Positions 53,699 to 63,650 of a stretch of DNA of 64,000 nt are shown one piece after another. Where the stretch lies: assembly GCF_018760785.1 (NCBI RefSeq), contig NZ_JAHHZO010000005.1, forward strand, positions 124,001 through 188,000, in the 5' to 3' direction. The DNA comes from Rhizobium sp. CSW-27. GTDB lineage: Bacteria > Pseudomonadota > Alphaproteobacteria > Rhizobiales > Rhizobiaceae. The notes beneath the pieces were generated by a model. That model searched no databases and was not told where the DNA came from. It saw only the letters and a list, made by a program, of their open reading frames with translations. The position numbers and the translations under genes were made by a program. Numbering within the stretch: position 1 is the first letter of the stretch; each line of letters begins with the position of its first letter.

Positions 53699-54342
53699 TT
53701 GCCGTCCTCGGAAGGCTGCTCCAGCGAGTGCTTCATGATCAGCGGCATCTGCGCCAGCGTGAAGGCAATCGTGATCGGCATCGTGCCCCAGACCTTGAAA
53801 TTCACCCAGACGGCATCGGAGAAATTGCGCCAGACCACCTCGTTCAGCACGGCGAGGAACAGGAAGAAAATGCCCCAGCGCAGCGTCAGCTTCTTCCAGC
53901 CTTCATCGGTCAGCTGGAAGGCGGCGTTGAAGACGTAGCCGAGCAGCGACTTGCCGAGCGCGAGACCGACCAGCAGCGAAACGCCGAACAGGGTGTTGAC
54001 GATGGTCGGCTTCATCTTGATGAAGACCTCGTCCTGCAGCCAGATCGACAGCCCGCCGAAGATCAGCACCACGATGCCGGACACGAAGGGCATCACCGGC
54101 AGGTGGCGAAAGACGATCTTGGACACGATCAGCGACAGCACGGTCGCCGCCATGAACAGGCCGGTTGCCACCAGAAGCGGGCCGCCGAGCGCCGACAGGG
54201 CCGGAAATTTCTCGACCAGCCATTCGCCGCGCAGATTGCCGAAGAAGAAGACGAGCAGCGGCCCGATTTCCAGGGCGAGCTTCAGGCCTGGATGCTGTTT
54301 TTCCTGGCGGGTCGGCGTCGTATCGCTTTCAAGGCTCTGCAT
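53695..54342 (-). CDS. ispZ: Inner-membrane septation protein A
   Basis: A 215-aa membrane protein of the IspZ/YciB family (five to six helices), involved in septation and cell-envelope integrity. [66 protein letters not shown] and MPLIMKHS are characteristic. It follows ftsY by 57 bases and its stop overlaps the DUF2585 start. Confidence 0.93.
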   Translation of the reverse strand: MQSLESDTTPTRQEKQHPGLKLALEIGPLLVFFFGNLRGEWLVEKFPALSALGGPLLVATGLFMAATVLSLIVSKIVFRHLPVMPFVSGIVVLIFGGLSIWLQDEVFIKMKPTIVNTLFGVSLLVGLALGKSLLGYVFNAAFQLTDEGWKKLTLRWGIFFLFLAVLNEVVWRNFSDAVWVNFKVWGTMPITIAFTLAQMPLIMKHSLEQPSEDGK

Positions 54343-54399
54343 GGGCTCGTCTTCATCTTCCGTTGGGCTGGTTGCGATGCAAACCCGCCATCTGTGGCA

Positions 54400-55929
54400 T
54401 CAATGCGTCAGGCCGGCAATGGCGCGGGCAAAATCGTCCGCCTCAAAGGGTTCGAGATCGTCTACGCCCTCGCCGACGCCGATGAAATAGACCGGCAGCT
54501 TGTGCTTGGCGGCGATCGCCACCAGAATGCCGCCGCGCGCCGTGCCGTCGAGCTTGGTCATGATCAGGCCGCCGACGCCCGCCACGTTGCGGAAGATTTC
54601 CACCTGGTTCATGGCGTTCTGGCCCGTCGTCGCATCGAGCGTCTGCAGCACCGTATGCGGCGCGTCCGGATCGAGCTTGCCGAGCACGCGGACGATCTTC
54701 TCCAGTTCCGCCATCAGCTCCGCCTTGTTCTGCAGGCGGCCGGCGGTGTCGATGATCAGCACGTCGCATTTCTTCGCCCGCGCCTGTTCGAAGGCGTCAT
54801 AGGCAAGGCCTGCGGCATCGGCCCCGAGCTTGGTGCCGATGAACTCCGATTTGGTGCGGTCGGCCCAGATCTTCAACTGCTCGATTGCGGCGGCACGGAA
54901 GGTATCGCCCGCCGCCAGCATTACCTTGAGGCCCGAGCCGGAAAGCTTGGCCGCCAGCTTGCCGATCGTCGTCGTCTTGCCGGTGCCGTTCACGCCGACC
55001 ACGAGAATGACATGCGGCTTGTGCGAGAGATCGAGTTCCAGCGGTTTTGCCACCGGTGTCAGCACCTTGGTGATCTCGGTCGCCATGATGCGCGAGACGT
55101 CCTCGCCCGTCACGTCCTTGCCATAGCGCTCGGAGGACAGCGTGTCGGTGATGCGCATCGCGGTCTCGACCCCGAGATCGGCCTGGATCAGCAGGTCTTC
55201 CAGCTCCTCCAGCGTCGCCTCATCCAGCTTGCGCTTGGTAAAGAGGGCGGCGATCTGGCCGGTCAGCTGCGCCGAGGTGCGCGACAGGCCCTGTCGCAGC
55301 TTCTGGAACCAGGAGAGTTTTGGCTGCGGCGCTGCCTCGACCACCGGCTCGTCCTGCCGGCGGGTGGCAAAACCCTTGGGAAGGACGGGGTCGGCGGGAT
55401 TGGTGAAGTCACCCCCTGCCCTGCCGGGCATCCCCCCCACAGGGGGGGGGAACGCTGCGGCTCCCTCCTGCCCCGACGGGTCTGTCGTGTTCTCAGTGTC
55501 TGGCGTCGGGACGGAATGAAGCGCCGTGTCCTCGGAGAAAGCGTCCGATGGGGATTGATCCGTCAAAGGCGTGTCAGCCCCCCCACCTGTGGGGGGGATG
55601 CCCGGCAGGGCAGGGGGGGAAACCCCGGCCTCCGCCTCCAGCAGCGCCAGCGGCACCATGCTCAGATCGCCGGGAGCCGCGGCTGCCGTCACCAGATCGG
55701 CGGCGTCATCCGCATCGTCATCCGCCGGGCCGCCGGCCGTTTCCATTTCGGCAAGCGAGACCGGATCGACCGGCGAGACCGGCAGGTCCTCGCTGCGGGC
55801 ATGCGGCTCGGCCTCGGCGGCGATTGCTGCCTGTTCCTCGGCCGTCAGACCTTCCGGTGCCTTGTCGTCTTCCATGGCCGGCTTGTCCTTGCCGAACGAG
55901 AAGACTTTCCTGATGAACCCCAGCGCCAT
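54400..55929 (-). CDS. ftsY: SRP receptor FtsY
   Basis: A 509-aa SRP receptor GTPase. The long acidic N-terminal region (~1-200) is disordered; NG domain from ~205 has G1 GVNGTGKTTTIGKLAAKL, DTFRAAAIEQLKIWA, DTAGRLQNKAEL and TKLDGTARGG. Two inverted copies of a GC-rich repeat lie in the N-terminal region (55411-55450 and 55578-55620) and are translated in frame (PPALPGIPPTGGG at ~105-117 and FPPPVGGMPGRAGG at ~160-173). The NG domain partners Ffh (30794-32362). Start 55929 has a CAT with good context; it lies 15 bases after mtaB. Confidence 0.95.
   Translation of the reverse strand: MALGFIRKVFSFGKDKPAMEDDKAPEGLTAEEQAAIAAEAEPHARSEDLPVSPVDPVSLAEMETAGGPADDDADDAADLVTAAAAPGDLSMVPLALLEAEAGVSPPALPGIPPTGGGADTPLTDQSPSDAFSEDTALHSVPTPDTENTTDPSGQEGAAAFPPPVGGMPGRAGGDFTNPADPVLPKGFATRRQDEPVVEAAPQPKLSWFQKLRQGLSRTSAQLTGQIAALFTKRKLDEATLEELEDLLIQADLGVETAMRITDTLSSERYGKDVTGEDVSRIMATEITKVLTPVAKPLELDLSHKPHVILVVGVNGTGKTTTIGKLAAKLSGSGLKVMLAAGDTFRAAAIEQLKIWADRTKSEFIGTKLGADAAGLAYDAFEQARAKKCDVLIIDTAGRLQNKAELMAELEKIVRVLGKLDPDAPHTVLQTLDATTGQNAMNQVEIFRNVAGVGGLIMTKLDGTARGGILVAIAAKHKLPVYFIGVGEGVDDLEPFEADDFARAIAGLTH
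55411..55450 (+). repeat. GC-rich palindromic repeat, copy 1, inside ftsY
   Basis: A ~40-base element containing TGCCCTGCCGGGCA (partial palindrome) and a run of C residues facing a run of G residues across ACA. The same core of about 30 bases recurs in reverse orientation at 55578-55620. It resembles the abundant palindromic elements of rhizobial genomes. Confidence 0.75.
55578..55620 (-). repeat. GC-rich palindromic repeat, copy 2 (inverted), inside ftsY
   Basis: Inverted copy of the element at 55411-55450, with CCCCCCC-ACCTGT-GGGGGGG and TGCCCGGCAGGGCA. Together the two copies flank about 127 bases of ftsY and form a long inverted repeat. Both are translated without breaking the frame. 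Confidence 0.75.
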
Positions 55930-55944
55930 GAATGATCCGTTCCG

Positions 55945-57219
55945 TCACGCTGCGCAGGCAGCGTTGACCTGCATTGTCAGATGTTTGCCATTGTGGCCGG
56001 TAATGGTGACCGGCACCAGATCGCGCGGCGACAAACCGGGCGCCGCCACCAGCGAAAAATTCTCGGTATGGCCGAAGCCGCTCATTTCCACCAGGATGGT
56101 CTGGCGCGTGCCGACCATCCGGTCGAGATGCGAAGACAGAAGCCTGTCGCCCGTCGCGCGCAGCCGTGCGGCCCGTTCCTTGACGAGCGCGCGGTCGAGC
56201 TGCGGCATGCGGGCCGCCGGCGTGCCGGGCCGCGGGCTGTAGGGAAAGACATGCAGGAAGGAAAGGCCGCAGTCTTGCGCATGCCGGATGGCATTGGAAA
56301 ACATTTCCTCGGTCTCGGTGGGGAAACCGGCGATCATGTCGGCGCCGAAGCTCGCTTCCGGCCTCAGCCGGCGCACCTGCTCCACGAAGGCGAGCGCATC
56401 GGCGCTCGAATGGCGCCGCTTCATGCGCTTCAGGATCATGTCGTCGCCATGCTGCAGCGACAGGTGCAGATGCGGCATGAAGCGCGCCTCGCCGGCAATC
56501 AGGTCGAGCAAATGGCTGTCCGCCTCGATGCTGTCGATGGAGGAGAGGCGCAGGCGCTCGATGTCGGGCACCTGCTTCAGGAGCGTCCTTGCCAGCAGCC
56601 CGAGCGTCGGCTGGCCCGGTAGATCCGCGCCGTAGCTGGTGGCGTCGACGCCGGTCAGCACGATTTCGCGGTAGCCTTCGGCCGCAAGCCTGCGCGCCTG
56701 CTCCACCACGGCACCCATCGGCACGGAGCGGGAATTGCCGCGTCCATAGGGAATGATGCAGAAGGTGCAGCGGTGATCGCAGCCGTTCTGCACCTGGATG
56801 AAGGCGCGCACATGGCCATCGATGTGCCGCACCATCTGCGGCGCCGTTGCCTTGACGCTCATGATGTCGTTGACGCGCAGCTTCTCTTCCGCCGAGACGC
56901 CGAAATCCGGCAGCGCGCGATAGGCCGCGCCTTTCAGCTTCTCCTCGTTGCCGAGAACCGCGTCCACCTCCGGCATTGCGCCGAAGGTCGCGGCCTCGGT
57001 CTGGGCCGCGCAGCCGGTCACGATGATGCGGGCATGCGGGTTCTGTCGGCGGGCCCGGCGGATCGCCTGCCGGGCCTGGCGGACGGCCTCGCCGGTCACC
57101 GCGCAGGTGTTGACGAGGATGGCATTGTTCAGCCCCGCCTTTTCGGCTTCCGCCCGCATGACCTCTGATTCATAGGTGTTGAGCCGACAGCCGAAGGTGA
57201 TGACCTCGACGCCGCTCAC
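55945..57219 (-). CDS. mtaB: tRNA t6A methylthiotransferase MtaB
   Basis: A 424-aa radical-SAM enzyme adding methylthio to t6A37 of tRNAs reading ANN codons. The N-terminal UPF0004 cysteines ([30 protein letters not shown]) bind one cluster, and [20 protein letters not shown] the radical-SAM cluster; a TRAM domain ends the protein. The start is GTG 57219, which overlaps the dapF stop codon by four bases (GTGA), giving [14 protein letters not shown]. Confidence 0.93.
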   Translation of the reverse strand: MSGVEVITFGCRLNTYESEVMRAEAEKAGLNNAILVNTCAVTGEAVRQARQAIRRARRQNPHARIIVTGCAAQTEAATFGAMPEVDAVLGNEEKLKGAAYRALPDFGVSAEEKLRVNDIMSVKATAPQMVRHIDGHVRAFIQVQNGCDHRCTFCIIPYGRGNSRSVPMGAVVEQARRLAAEGYREIVLTGVDATSYGADLPGQPTLGLLARTLLKQVPDIERLRLSSIDSIEADSHLLDLIAGEARFMPHLHLSLQHGDDMILKRMKRRHSSADALAFVEQVRRLRPEASFGADMIAGFPTETEEMFSNAIRHAQDCGLSFLHVFPYSPRPGTPAARMPQLDRALVKERAARLRATGDRLLSSHLDRMVGTRQTILVEMSGFGHTENFSLVAAPGLSPRDLVPVTITGHNGKHLTMQVNAACAA

Positions 57220-58121
57220 GGGACCATGGCCTCGGCGGCATCCGGATCGCGCGTGAAACTGCCGGTCGCGGGATCGAGCCGGCCGGACCACTCCCATTCG
57301 GCCGGGCCGGTCATGATCACATGGTCGTCGGCGCGCCACTCGATCGTCAGCTTGCCGCGATTGGGGCTGGAGGCGACGGTGATGGTGACCGTGCGGCCCG
57401 TGCGTCCCGTGCGCGCGCCGGAGACCCCGGCGGAGCAGGCGGCGGAACCGCAGGCGAGCGTCAGCCCTGCGCCGCGCTCCCAGGTGCGCGTCACCATTTC
57501 TGTGGGCGAGATCACCTGCGCAAGCGTGATATTCGCCTTTTCCGGAAACATCGGATGGTTTTCGAGAAGCGGTCCGAAGCGTTCGAGGTCGAAGCTCATC
57601 GGGTCACGGTCGACCCAGAAGATCGCATGCGGATTGCCCATGGACATCACCGCCGGCGAATGCAGCACGGGGGCGTCGATCGGGCCGATCTGCAGCTCGA
57701 TGCGACGGGTATCGGCAAATTCCTCCGATAGCGGAATCCTGTCCCACTGGAAAACGGGCTTGCCCATGTCGACGGAGATCGTGCCGTCGGCATGTTCTTC
57801 CGCCGTCAGGATGCCGGCCAGCGTCTGGAAGGTGAAGGTCTTCCGGCCGGTTTCGGCCGCGAGCGCCTGCACCACGCAGCGCGTGCCATTGCCGCAGGCC
57901 TGGGCACGCGTGCCGTCGCAATTGATGATGTCGACATAGGCATCGGTACCGGCGACCTTCGGATCGTGGATCGCCATGATCTGGTCGAAGGCGGTCCGGG
58001 AATCGGCGGCCAGTGCAATCGCCGCCTCCGGCGTCACCCGGTCGGAACGGCCGCGCATGTCCACGACGAGGATCTTGTTGCCAAGCCCGTTCATCTTCGC
58101 GAATTCGACCGTCTGCACCAT
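57216..58121 (-). CDS. dapF: Diaminopimelate epimerase
   Basis: A 301-aa PLP-independent racemase converting LL- to meso-diaminopimelate for lysine and peptidoglycan. The two catalytic cysteines are in [12 protein letters not shown] and [30 protein letters not shown] and [11 protein letters not shown] are conserved. ATG 58121 gives [15 protein letters not shown]; the frame upstream is spurious. First gene of a tightly packed run with mtaB and ftsY. Confidence 0.95.
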   Translation of the reverse strand: MVQTVEFAKMNGLGNKILVVDMRGRSDRVTPEAAIALAADSRTAFDQIMAIHDPKVAGTDAYVDIINCDGTRAQACGNGTRCVVQALAAETGRKTFTFQTLAGILTAEEHADGTISVDMGKPVFQWDRIPLSEEFADTRRIELQIGPIDAPVLHSPAVMSMGNPHAIFWVDRDPMSFDLERFGPLLENHPMFPEKANITLAQVISPTEMVTRTWERGAGLTLACGSAACSAGVSGARTGRTGRTVTITVASSPNRGKLTIEWRADDHVIMTGPAEWEWSGRLDPATGSFTRDPDAAEAMVP

Positions 58122-58242
58122 GGGAAGCCACCTTTCGGACCGATGTCCGTCGTTTCCGGCTATATGGCGGAAAAATGCTGCAATTTCCAGTGCAGTCGAT
58201 GCATGCCGGGCCGTTGATCGGTGCGGGGCGGCCGCGGCCGCC

Positions 58243-58698
58243 TCAGGCGAAGCGGTGCTGCTGCGCCAGCGCCTCGGCGGCAAGGCGCGCGATATTCTGC
58301 CGGATCCGCTCCTGCAGCACTGCGGCCACAGCCGGATATTCCTCCAGCAGCCGGTGGAACAGCGTGCGGGCAATGCGCAGCACCTCGCCATCCTCGGCGG
58401 CTATGGCGGTGAACTTGCGCTCCACCATGGTGACCAGTGCCAGTTCCGACAGAAGCGTGCCCGGACCGACCGAGCGGCTGAGTTCCGCGATGCCGTCGCG
58501 GCCCTCGGTGTAGAGATCGATGCGGCCGCGTGCCACCACGAAGGCGGATTCCGCCGGCGAGCGCTCGCGAAACAGTTCCTGGCCCTTGCTGACATTGCGC
58601 CGCTCCGCCCCGAAGGCGACCAGCCGCAGCTGGTCGTCGTCGAGACCCTGAAACAGGGGTACCTGCGAAATCAGGCGAATGTCGTCACTCAGGGCCAT
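58243..58698 (-). CDS. Cyclic-nucleotide-binding domain protein
   Basis: A 151-aa single-domain protein with the CRP-like cyclic-nucleotide-binding fold: [54 protein letters not shown] and [32 protein letters not shown]. There is no HTH, so it is not itself a transcription factor. The cAMP-contacting Arg position is not clear, and the ligand unknown. It follows the OmpR regulator by 15 bases and may form an operon with it. Confidence 0.82.
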   Translation of the reverse strand: MALSDDIRLISQVPLFQGLDDDQLRLVAFGAERRNVSKGQELFRERSPAESAFVVARGRIDLYTEGRDGIAELSRSVGPGTLLSELALVTMVERKFTAIAAEDGEVLRIARTLFHRLLEEYPAVAAVLQERIRQNIARLAAEALAQQHRFA

Positions 58699-58713
58699 GG
58701 GCTGTGCTTCCGG

Positions 58714-59397
58714 TCAGGGAACGATCTTGTAGCCGCCGTTTTCGGTGACGAGGATCTCCGCATTGGAAGGATCCCGCTCGATCTTCTGGCGCAGGCGGTA
58801 GACATGGGTTTCCAGCGTATGGGTCGTCACGCCGGAATTGTAGCCCCAGACCTCTTCCAGCAGCACGTCGCGCGTCACCACCTTCTGGCCGGCGCGGTAG
58901 AGATAGCGGATGATTGCCGCTTCCTTTTCCGTCAGCCGGATCTTCTTGCCGTCTTCGGTGGTCAGAAGCTTCTGGCTCGGCTTGAAGAGATACGGGCCGA
59001 CGGTGAAGGTGGCGTCCTCGCTCTGCTCGTACTGGCGAAGCTGGGCGCGGATGCGCGCCAGAAGCACGGCGAAGCGGAACGGCTTGGTGATATAGTCGTT
59101 GGCGCCGGCTTCCAGGCCGAGGATGGTGTCGGAATCGGTGTCGTGGCCGGTCAGCATGATGATCGGTGCCTTGAAGCCCGCCTTGCGCAGCAGCTTCACG
59201 GCTTCGCGACCGTCCATGTCCGGCAGGCCGACATCCATGATCAGCAGGTCGATCTGGCGCGATTTCGCGGTTGCCATGGCACGGGTGGCGGTGGCTTCCT
59301 GAACCAGCGCGAATTCTTCATAAAGGGAAAGCTGTTCCACCAGCGTCTCGCGCAGGTCGTCATCGTCATCCACCAGCAGAATGGTGCGGGCTGCCAT
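58714..59397 (-). CDS. OmpR-family response regulator
   Basis: A 227-aa two-domain regulator. Receiver with acidic pocket (VDDDDDL), phosphorylation site Asp55 in LLIMDVGLPD, Thr83 and Lys105 in ITKPFRF. The C-terminal winged helix has LTEKEAAIIRYLYRAGQKVVTRDVLLEEVWGYNSGVTTHTLETHVYRLRQKIERDP. No sensor kinase gene is adjacent, so the partner is elsewhere. It is divergent from an L,D-transpeptidase gene and upstream of the cyclic-nucleotide-binding gene, which hints at envelope control (inference). Confidence 0.9.
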   Translation of the reverse strand: MAARTILLVDDDDDLRETLVEQLSLYEEFALVQEATATRAMATAKSRQIDLLIMDVGLPDMDGREAVKLLRKAGFKAPIIMLTGHDTDSDTILGLEAGANDYITKPFRFAVLLARIRAQLRQYEQSEDATFTVGPYLFKPSQKLLTTEDGKKIRLTEKEAAIIRYLYRAGQKVVTRDVLLEEVWGYNSGVTTHTLETHVYRLRQKIERDPSNAEILVTENGGYKIVP

Positions 59398-59514
59398 GCC
59401 GTCTTTGCCTTTCCGTTGGCCCGTCCGCCAAGGGCGGAGAGGCGCTTCGTTGCACGTGACATTGTGCTATCACTTCAAACGAATTCCTGTCGAAAGCAAC
59501 AATGTGTGAGAGAA

Positions 59515-60063
59515 ATGGGTGGGATAAACCCCCTTCGCAAGCGAAATGCGCTGGTTGTTCGCACCGCGCCATCAAATCGCGCTCGCGGTTTCGTGAGCAT
59601 CGGCGCGCTGACGGTGCCGGCAGCCATCGGCCGTTCCGGAACGACATCCCGCAAGCGGGAAGGGGACGGCGCCACCCCGATCGCCACAATGCGGGTGCTT
59701 TCCGGCTTCGTGCGGGGCGATCGCCTGCGGGCCCTGCCGCCGACCGCGCTGCCGCTGACGCGTATCGCCAGCCACATGCTGTGGTGCGACGATCCTGGAC
59801 ATGCGTGCTATAACCGGCCGGTCCGCGCGCCCTTTGCGCCAAGCCACGAGGTGCTGGCCCGCGCCGACGGTCTCTACGACATCTGCCTGGTGCTCGACTG
59901 GAACGTGACGGAGCGCCGCCGCCATCGCGGCTCGGCGATCTTCCTGCACCTGATCCGTCCCGGCTACGAGCCGACGGCCGGCTGTATTGCGGTCAGCCTC
60001 CGCGACATGCGCCGCATCCTGCCGCTCCTGCGGCGCGGCAGCGTGGTGAAGGTGATGGGCTGA
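59515..60063 (+). CDS. L,D-transpeptidase (YkuD-type catalytic domain)
   Basis: A 182-aa protein of the COG3786 L,D-transpeptidase group. The active-site pattern GSAIFLHLIRPGYEPTAGCIAVSLRDM contains the catalytic Cys and upstream His. No clear signal peptide is visible from the chosen ATG, which follows GAGAGAA; an upstream or alternative start is possible. Such enzymes form 3-3 cross-links in peptidoglycan, important for polar growth in Rhizobiales. Its frame continues far upstream without a stop, but that region overlaps dapF and the regulator genes on the other strand. Confidence 0.85.
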   Translation: MGGINPLRKRNALVVRTAPSNRARGFVSIGALTVPAAIGRSGTTSRKREGDGATPIATMRVLSGFVRGDRLRALPPTALPLTRIASHMLWCDDPGHACYNRPVRAPFAPSHEVLARADGLYDICLVLDWNVTERRRHRGSAIFLHLIRPGYEPTAGCIAVSLRDMRRILPLLRRGSVVKVMG

Positions 60064-60098
60064 ACGGCGCTCGGCCTGCATGCCGCTCGCCAAACACA

Positions 60099-60124
60099 AA
60101 AGGCGGCCCCGAAGAGCCGCCTTT
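60099..60124. terminator. Bidirectional terminator between the L,D-transpeptidase and BI-1 genes
   Basis: AAAGGCGGC (60099-60107) and GCCGCCTTT (60116-60124) with an 8-base loop. A/T-tailed on both strands and placed between convergent stops. Confidence 0.75.
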
Positions 60125-60159
60125 CCGTCTGGTGTCGAACCTGTCTGCGCTTGGGTCGC

Positions 60160-60906
60160 TTAGTTGTTGCGGTTGCCCAGGAACTGCAGCAGGAACATGA
60201 ACAGGTTGACGAAGTCGAGGTAGAGCGTCAGCGCACCCATGATCGCCTTGCGGCCCATCACGGCGGCGTCGTCGCCATCGAAATACATTTCCTTGATCTT
60301 CTGCGTGTCATAGGCGGTGAGGCCGGCGAAGATCAGCACGCCCAGTACCGAGACGGCGAAGGCGACGGCCGAGGAGGCCAGGAAGATGTTGACGATCGAG
60401 GCGATGATCAGACCGAACAGGCCCATGATCATGAACGAGCCCATGGCGGTCAGGTCACGCTTCGTCGTGTAGCCGTAGAGCGACAGGGCGCCGAACGAGG
60501 CGGCCGTCACGAAGAAGGTCTGCACGATGCTCTGGCCGGTAAAGACCAGGAAGATCGACGACAGCGACAGGCCCATCAGCGCGGCATAGACCCAGAAGGT
60601 CGTCTGCGCGGCGGAGACCGACATGCGGTTGATGCGGAAGCTCAGGAAGAAGACCATCGCCAGCGGCGCCAGCATCACGACCCACTTCAGGGGGCTCGCG
60701 TAAAGCGCGACGCCGAACGAGGTCAGCTGGCCGCCTTCGACGGCAAGCTGCCACGTGCCGAATGCGGCAAGGCCGGTGATCACGAGGCCGAGCGCCATCA
60801 GGTTGTAGACCTTCAGCATGTAGCTGCGAAGGCCCTCGTCGATCATCGCGCCCGTCTGGGCACGCGTCTGTGCCGCACGGTTCTGGAAGTTGTAACGGTC
60901 AGCCAT
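60160..60906 (-). CDS. Bax inhibitor-1/YccA family membrane protein (paralogue 2)
   Basis: A 248-aa seven-helix BI-1 protein, close in sequence to the copy at 10655-11365 (shared LPLLAFVFFLSF-like helix, VFTGQSI/VFTGASI, FFVTAASFGALSLYGYTTKRDL versus FFIAATMFGATSLYGYVTKRDL, and the AYDTQKIKE and AWDTQNIKE C-terminal motif). The ATG at 60906 has AGAGGACAAA just before it. This copy stands alone. Its upstream region (60907-61103) might contain a ybhL-type leader. Confidence 0.92.
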   Translation of the reverse strand: MADRYNFQNRAAQTRAQTGAMIDEGLRSYMLKVYNLMALGLVITGLAAFGTWQLAVEGGQLTSFGVALYASPLKWVVMLAPLAMVFFLSFRINRMSVSAAQTTFWVYAALMGLSLSSIFLVFTGQSIVQTFFVTAASFGALSLYGYTTKRDLTAMGSFMIMGLFGLIIASIVNIFLASSAVAFAVSVLGVLIFAGLTAYDTQKIKEMYFDGDDAAVMGRKAIMGALTLYLDFVNLFMFLLQFLGNRNN

Positions 60907-61103
60907 TTTGTCCTCTCAAAGCTCCGGTGTTGCTACGGTGTCGGGTCGTTCAAAACCCTGGCGCCGCTGCGGAGCCTCAGCAAGCATGCCTGAAATATGC
61001 GCTGTCCCGCTTGCGGGTTCAAGTGGCGGCGGCCCGATTCGGGCCGGATTCGCCAAGGTGAAGAAGATTTAATCCGGCAGGATCTCTGCAACCTTCGGTG
61101 AGG
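60907..61103 (-). promoter_or_regulatory. Upstream region of BI-1 paralogue 2
   Basis: A 197-base gap that must hold the promoter of this BI-1 gene and separates it from the end of the ABC permease. Short pairing GGGT (60943-60946) with ACCC (60955-60958) and a CCGCAGCGG (reverse strand) are visible. A conserved leader RNA (ybhL motif) is known before BI-1 genes in Rhizobiales; I could not confirm it here. Confidence 0.25.
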
Positions 61104-63650
61104 CTACAGTTCCCGAAGCACCGGAGCGGCCTTCTGCCCGAGAATGCGCCAGGTGCCGGCAAGCCCGATTCCCACCGTCAGCACCAGCGCACCCACAACG
61201 GTCATCGCCGCCACGTCGGGCAGGAAGCTTGCCGGCAGCTTCATGATGCGGCTGACCACGAACCAGGCTGACAGGCCGCCGGCCACCAGCGCGAAGACGG
61301 CGGTGGCGGCGCCGAGGATCATGTATTCGTAGCTGAAGGCCCGCATCAGCATGGCGCGCGTGCCGCCCAGCGTCTTCAGGATCACCGCATCATGGGTGCG
61401 GGCGCGGTTGCCGGAGGCCAGCGCGCCGGACAGCACGAGGACGGAAGCAATGAGTGCCACCGCCGCCGCGGCACGAATGGCGGTGGCCAGCTGGCCGAGC
61501 AGGTCTTCGGCCATGTCGAGCGCATCCTTCACCCGCACGCTGGTGATGGTCGGATAGGCATTGGTCACCGCCCGCAGGATCGCGCCCTCCTGTGCAGCGG
61601 TAAGGGACGCATCGCTCAGCGTCGCCAGCCAGGCATGCGGTGCGCCGCGGAAGGTGTTGGGCGAAAAGACCATCACGAAGTTGATCGACAGCGATTCCCA
61701 CTGGATGGCGCGGAAATTGGCGATCCTCGCGGTGATGTTGCGGCCGAGCACGTTGACGGTCACCGTATCGCCGATCTTCAGGCCGAGTTCGCCGGCCTCC
61801 TCGGCGGAGAAGGAGACGAGCGGCTCGCCCTCGTAGTTCTCCGGCCACCAGTTCCCCTCCGTCAGGCGGGAATTGGCGGGCAGGCTGGCCTCGTAGGTGA
61901 TGCCGCGATCGCCGCGCAGCACCCAGCGACCGGCGGGCGGCACGTTCATCTGGGTGACGTCCTGGCCGTTGAAGGCCATGATGCGGCCGCGCAGCATCGG
62001 CACCTGGGTGATCTCGCTCTTCGGCGCCTGCTGTTCGAGAATGTCGAGGAAGCCTTCACGCTCGCTGCCCTGGATGTCGACGAAGAAGAAGTTGGGCGCC
62101 TCCTGCATCATGGTTCCGGTCAGCTGGCGGCGCATGTTGCCGTCGATCAGCGACAGCGTGACGAGAAGCGCAAGGCCGAGGCCGAGCGACAGCACGACGG
62201 AGGGCGTCAACGCTCCCGGCCTGTGGATATTGCCGATCGCCAGCCGGAGTGCCGGCGAGGAGACCCGCGGCGCGCGTCGGGCAAGCGCCGCGATGCCGGC
62301 GGCCACCAGCCGCAGCAGCACGAAGGCGGCGGCCACGGCGCCGAGAAACACCACCGCGATGAAGCGGTCTTCCGCCGAGAGGATCGCCAGTGCCGAGAGC
62401 GCTGCCAGCGCAAGCGCACCCGCCGTCAGATAGGGCCAGGAGGGCAGCCGGCTCTGGTCGAAGCTCTGTTCGCGAAACAGGGCCGTTGCCGGCACTTCGC
62501 GCGCATGGCCGAGCGGCAGCACGGCGAAGGCGAAGGTGGTCAGCAGGCCAAACAGCGCGGCAAGGCCGAGCGCCGAGGGGTAGAAGGTGGTTTCCGCCGG
62601 AACCGGCAGGACGCCTTCCAGAAAGCGCAGCGCCGCAAAGGGCGCGGCGGCCCCGACAAGGAGACCGATCGCGATGCCGACGGCGCCGATGACCAGGATC
62701 TGGAACAGGTAGATCAGCGTCACCACGAAAGCCGGCGCCCCGAGGCACTTGAAGGTGGCAATCGTGGTGCGCTTGGAATCGAGGAAGGCCCGCACCGCAT
62801 TGGCGACGCCGACACCGCCGACGATCAGCGCGGTCAGGCCGACGAGCGTCAGGAACTGCGAGAAGCGGTCGACGTTTTCGGTGAGCGAGGGGGCTGCGCG
62901 ATCGGCGGTGCGGATCGACCAGCCGGCGGCGGGAAAGGCCTCATTGGCCCGTTCGGTCAGCACCGCGCGCGACAGCGGCTGCGGCATCTTCACCTTGTAG
63001 GCATGTTCCACCAGGCTTCCGGTCTGGATGAGGCCGGAGGCCACCAGCGCCTCGCGGCTGAGCAGCAGCCGCGGTGCAAAGCCGAAGCCTTCGGAAAGCG
63101 CATCCGGCTCGGTCACCAGCGCGGCGGTCATGCGGATGCGGGCATTGCCGAGCAGCAGTTCCTGTCCGGTGCGGATCCCGAGGCGTTCCAGCAGAAGCGG
63201 GGCGGCCACGGCACCGTAGACGCCATCCTGTTCGGCGAGCAGGCGCGACAGCGGCTGGTCCGGATCCGTGACGACCGTTCCGTAGAGCGGATAGGCGCCG
63301 TCGACGGCCTTGACCTCCACCAGCGCCTGTTCGGCGCCGTTCGGAAGGCGCACCATGGATCGAAGTCCGGTCGAGACCGAGACTTGTCCCAGTCGGTCGA
63401 GGAAGGCCTGTTCCTCGGGCGTCGCCTCGCGATTGTTCAGCTCGAAGCGCACATCGCCCGCCAGCAGTGTCTGGCCCTGCGTGGCGATCGCGCCGGTGAT
63501 GGCACGCGAGACCGAGTTGACTGCTGCGATGGCGGCTGTCCCCAGCGCGATGCAGGCGAGGAAGATGTAGAAGCCGGAAAGGCCGCCGCGCAACTCCCGC
63601 AGCGCGAGCTTCCAGGCGATCGACAGGCGGAAAAGGCCGGCGCCGTTCAT
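61104..63650 (-). CDS. ABC permease, YbbP-like (FtsX domains)
   Basis: An 848-aa permease with about ten membrane helices and two FtsX-type core domains, like E. coli YbbP (804 aa). A long periplasmic region lies between helices 1 and 2 (~40-270) and another at ~490-700. The motifs [32 protein letters not shown] near the start and [32 protein letters not shown] in the last domain are typical. Its ATG overlaps the stop of the ABC ATPase gene (ATGA), so they form one transporter, possibly acting on lipids or the envelope. Confidence 0.88.
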   Translation of the reverse strand: MNGAGLFRLSIAWKLALRELRGGLSGFYIFLACIALGTAAIAAVNSVSRAITGAIATQGQTLLAGDVRFELNNREATPEEQAFLDRLGQVSVSTGLRSMVRLPNGAEQALVEVKAVDGAYPLYGTVVTDPDQPLSRLLAEQDGVYGAVAAPLLLERLGIRTGQELLLGNARIRMTAALVTEPDALSEGFGFAPRLLLSREALVASGLIQTGSLVEHAYKVKMPQPLSRAVLTERANEAFPAAGWSIRTADRAAPSLTENVDRFSQFLTLVGLTALIVGGVGVANAVRAFLDSKRTTIATFKCLGAPAFVVTLIYLFQILVIGAVGIAIGLLVGAAAPFAALRFLEGVLPVPAETTFYPSALGLAALFGLLTTFAFAVLPLGHAREVPATALFREQSFDQSRLPSWPYLTAGALALAALSALAILSAEDRFIAVVFLGAVAAAFVLLRLVAAGIAALARRAPRVSSPALRLAIGNIHRPGALTPSVVLSLGLGLALLVTLSLIDGNMRRQLTGTMMQEAPNFFFVDIQGSEREGFLDILEQQAPKSEITQVPMLRGRIMAFNGQDVTQMNVPPAGRWVLRGDRGITYEASLPANSRLTEGNWWPENYEGEPLVSFSAEEAGELGLKIGDTVTVNVLGRNITARIANFRAIQWESLSINFVMVFSPNTFRGAPHAWLATLSDASLTAAQEGAILRAVTNAYPTITSVRVKDALDMAEDLLGQLATAIRAAAAVALIASVLVLSGALASGNRARTHDAVILKTLGGTRAMLMRAFSYEYMILGAATAVFALVAGGLSAWFVVSRIMKLPASFLPDVAAMTVVGALVLTVGIGLAGTWRILGQKAAPVLREL

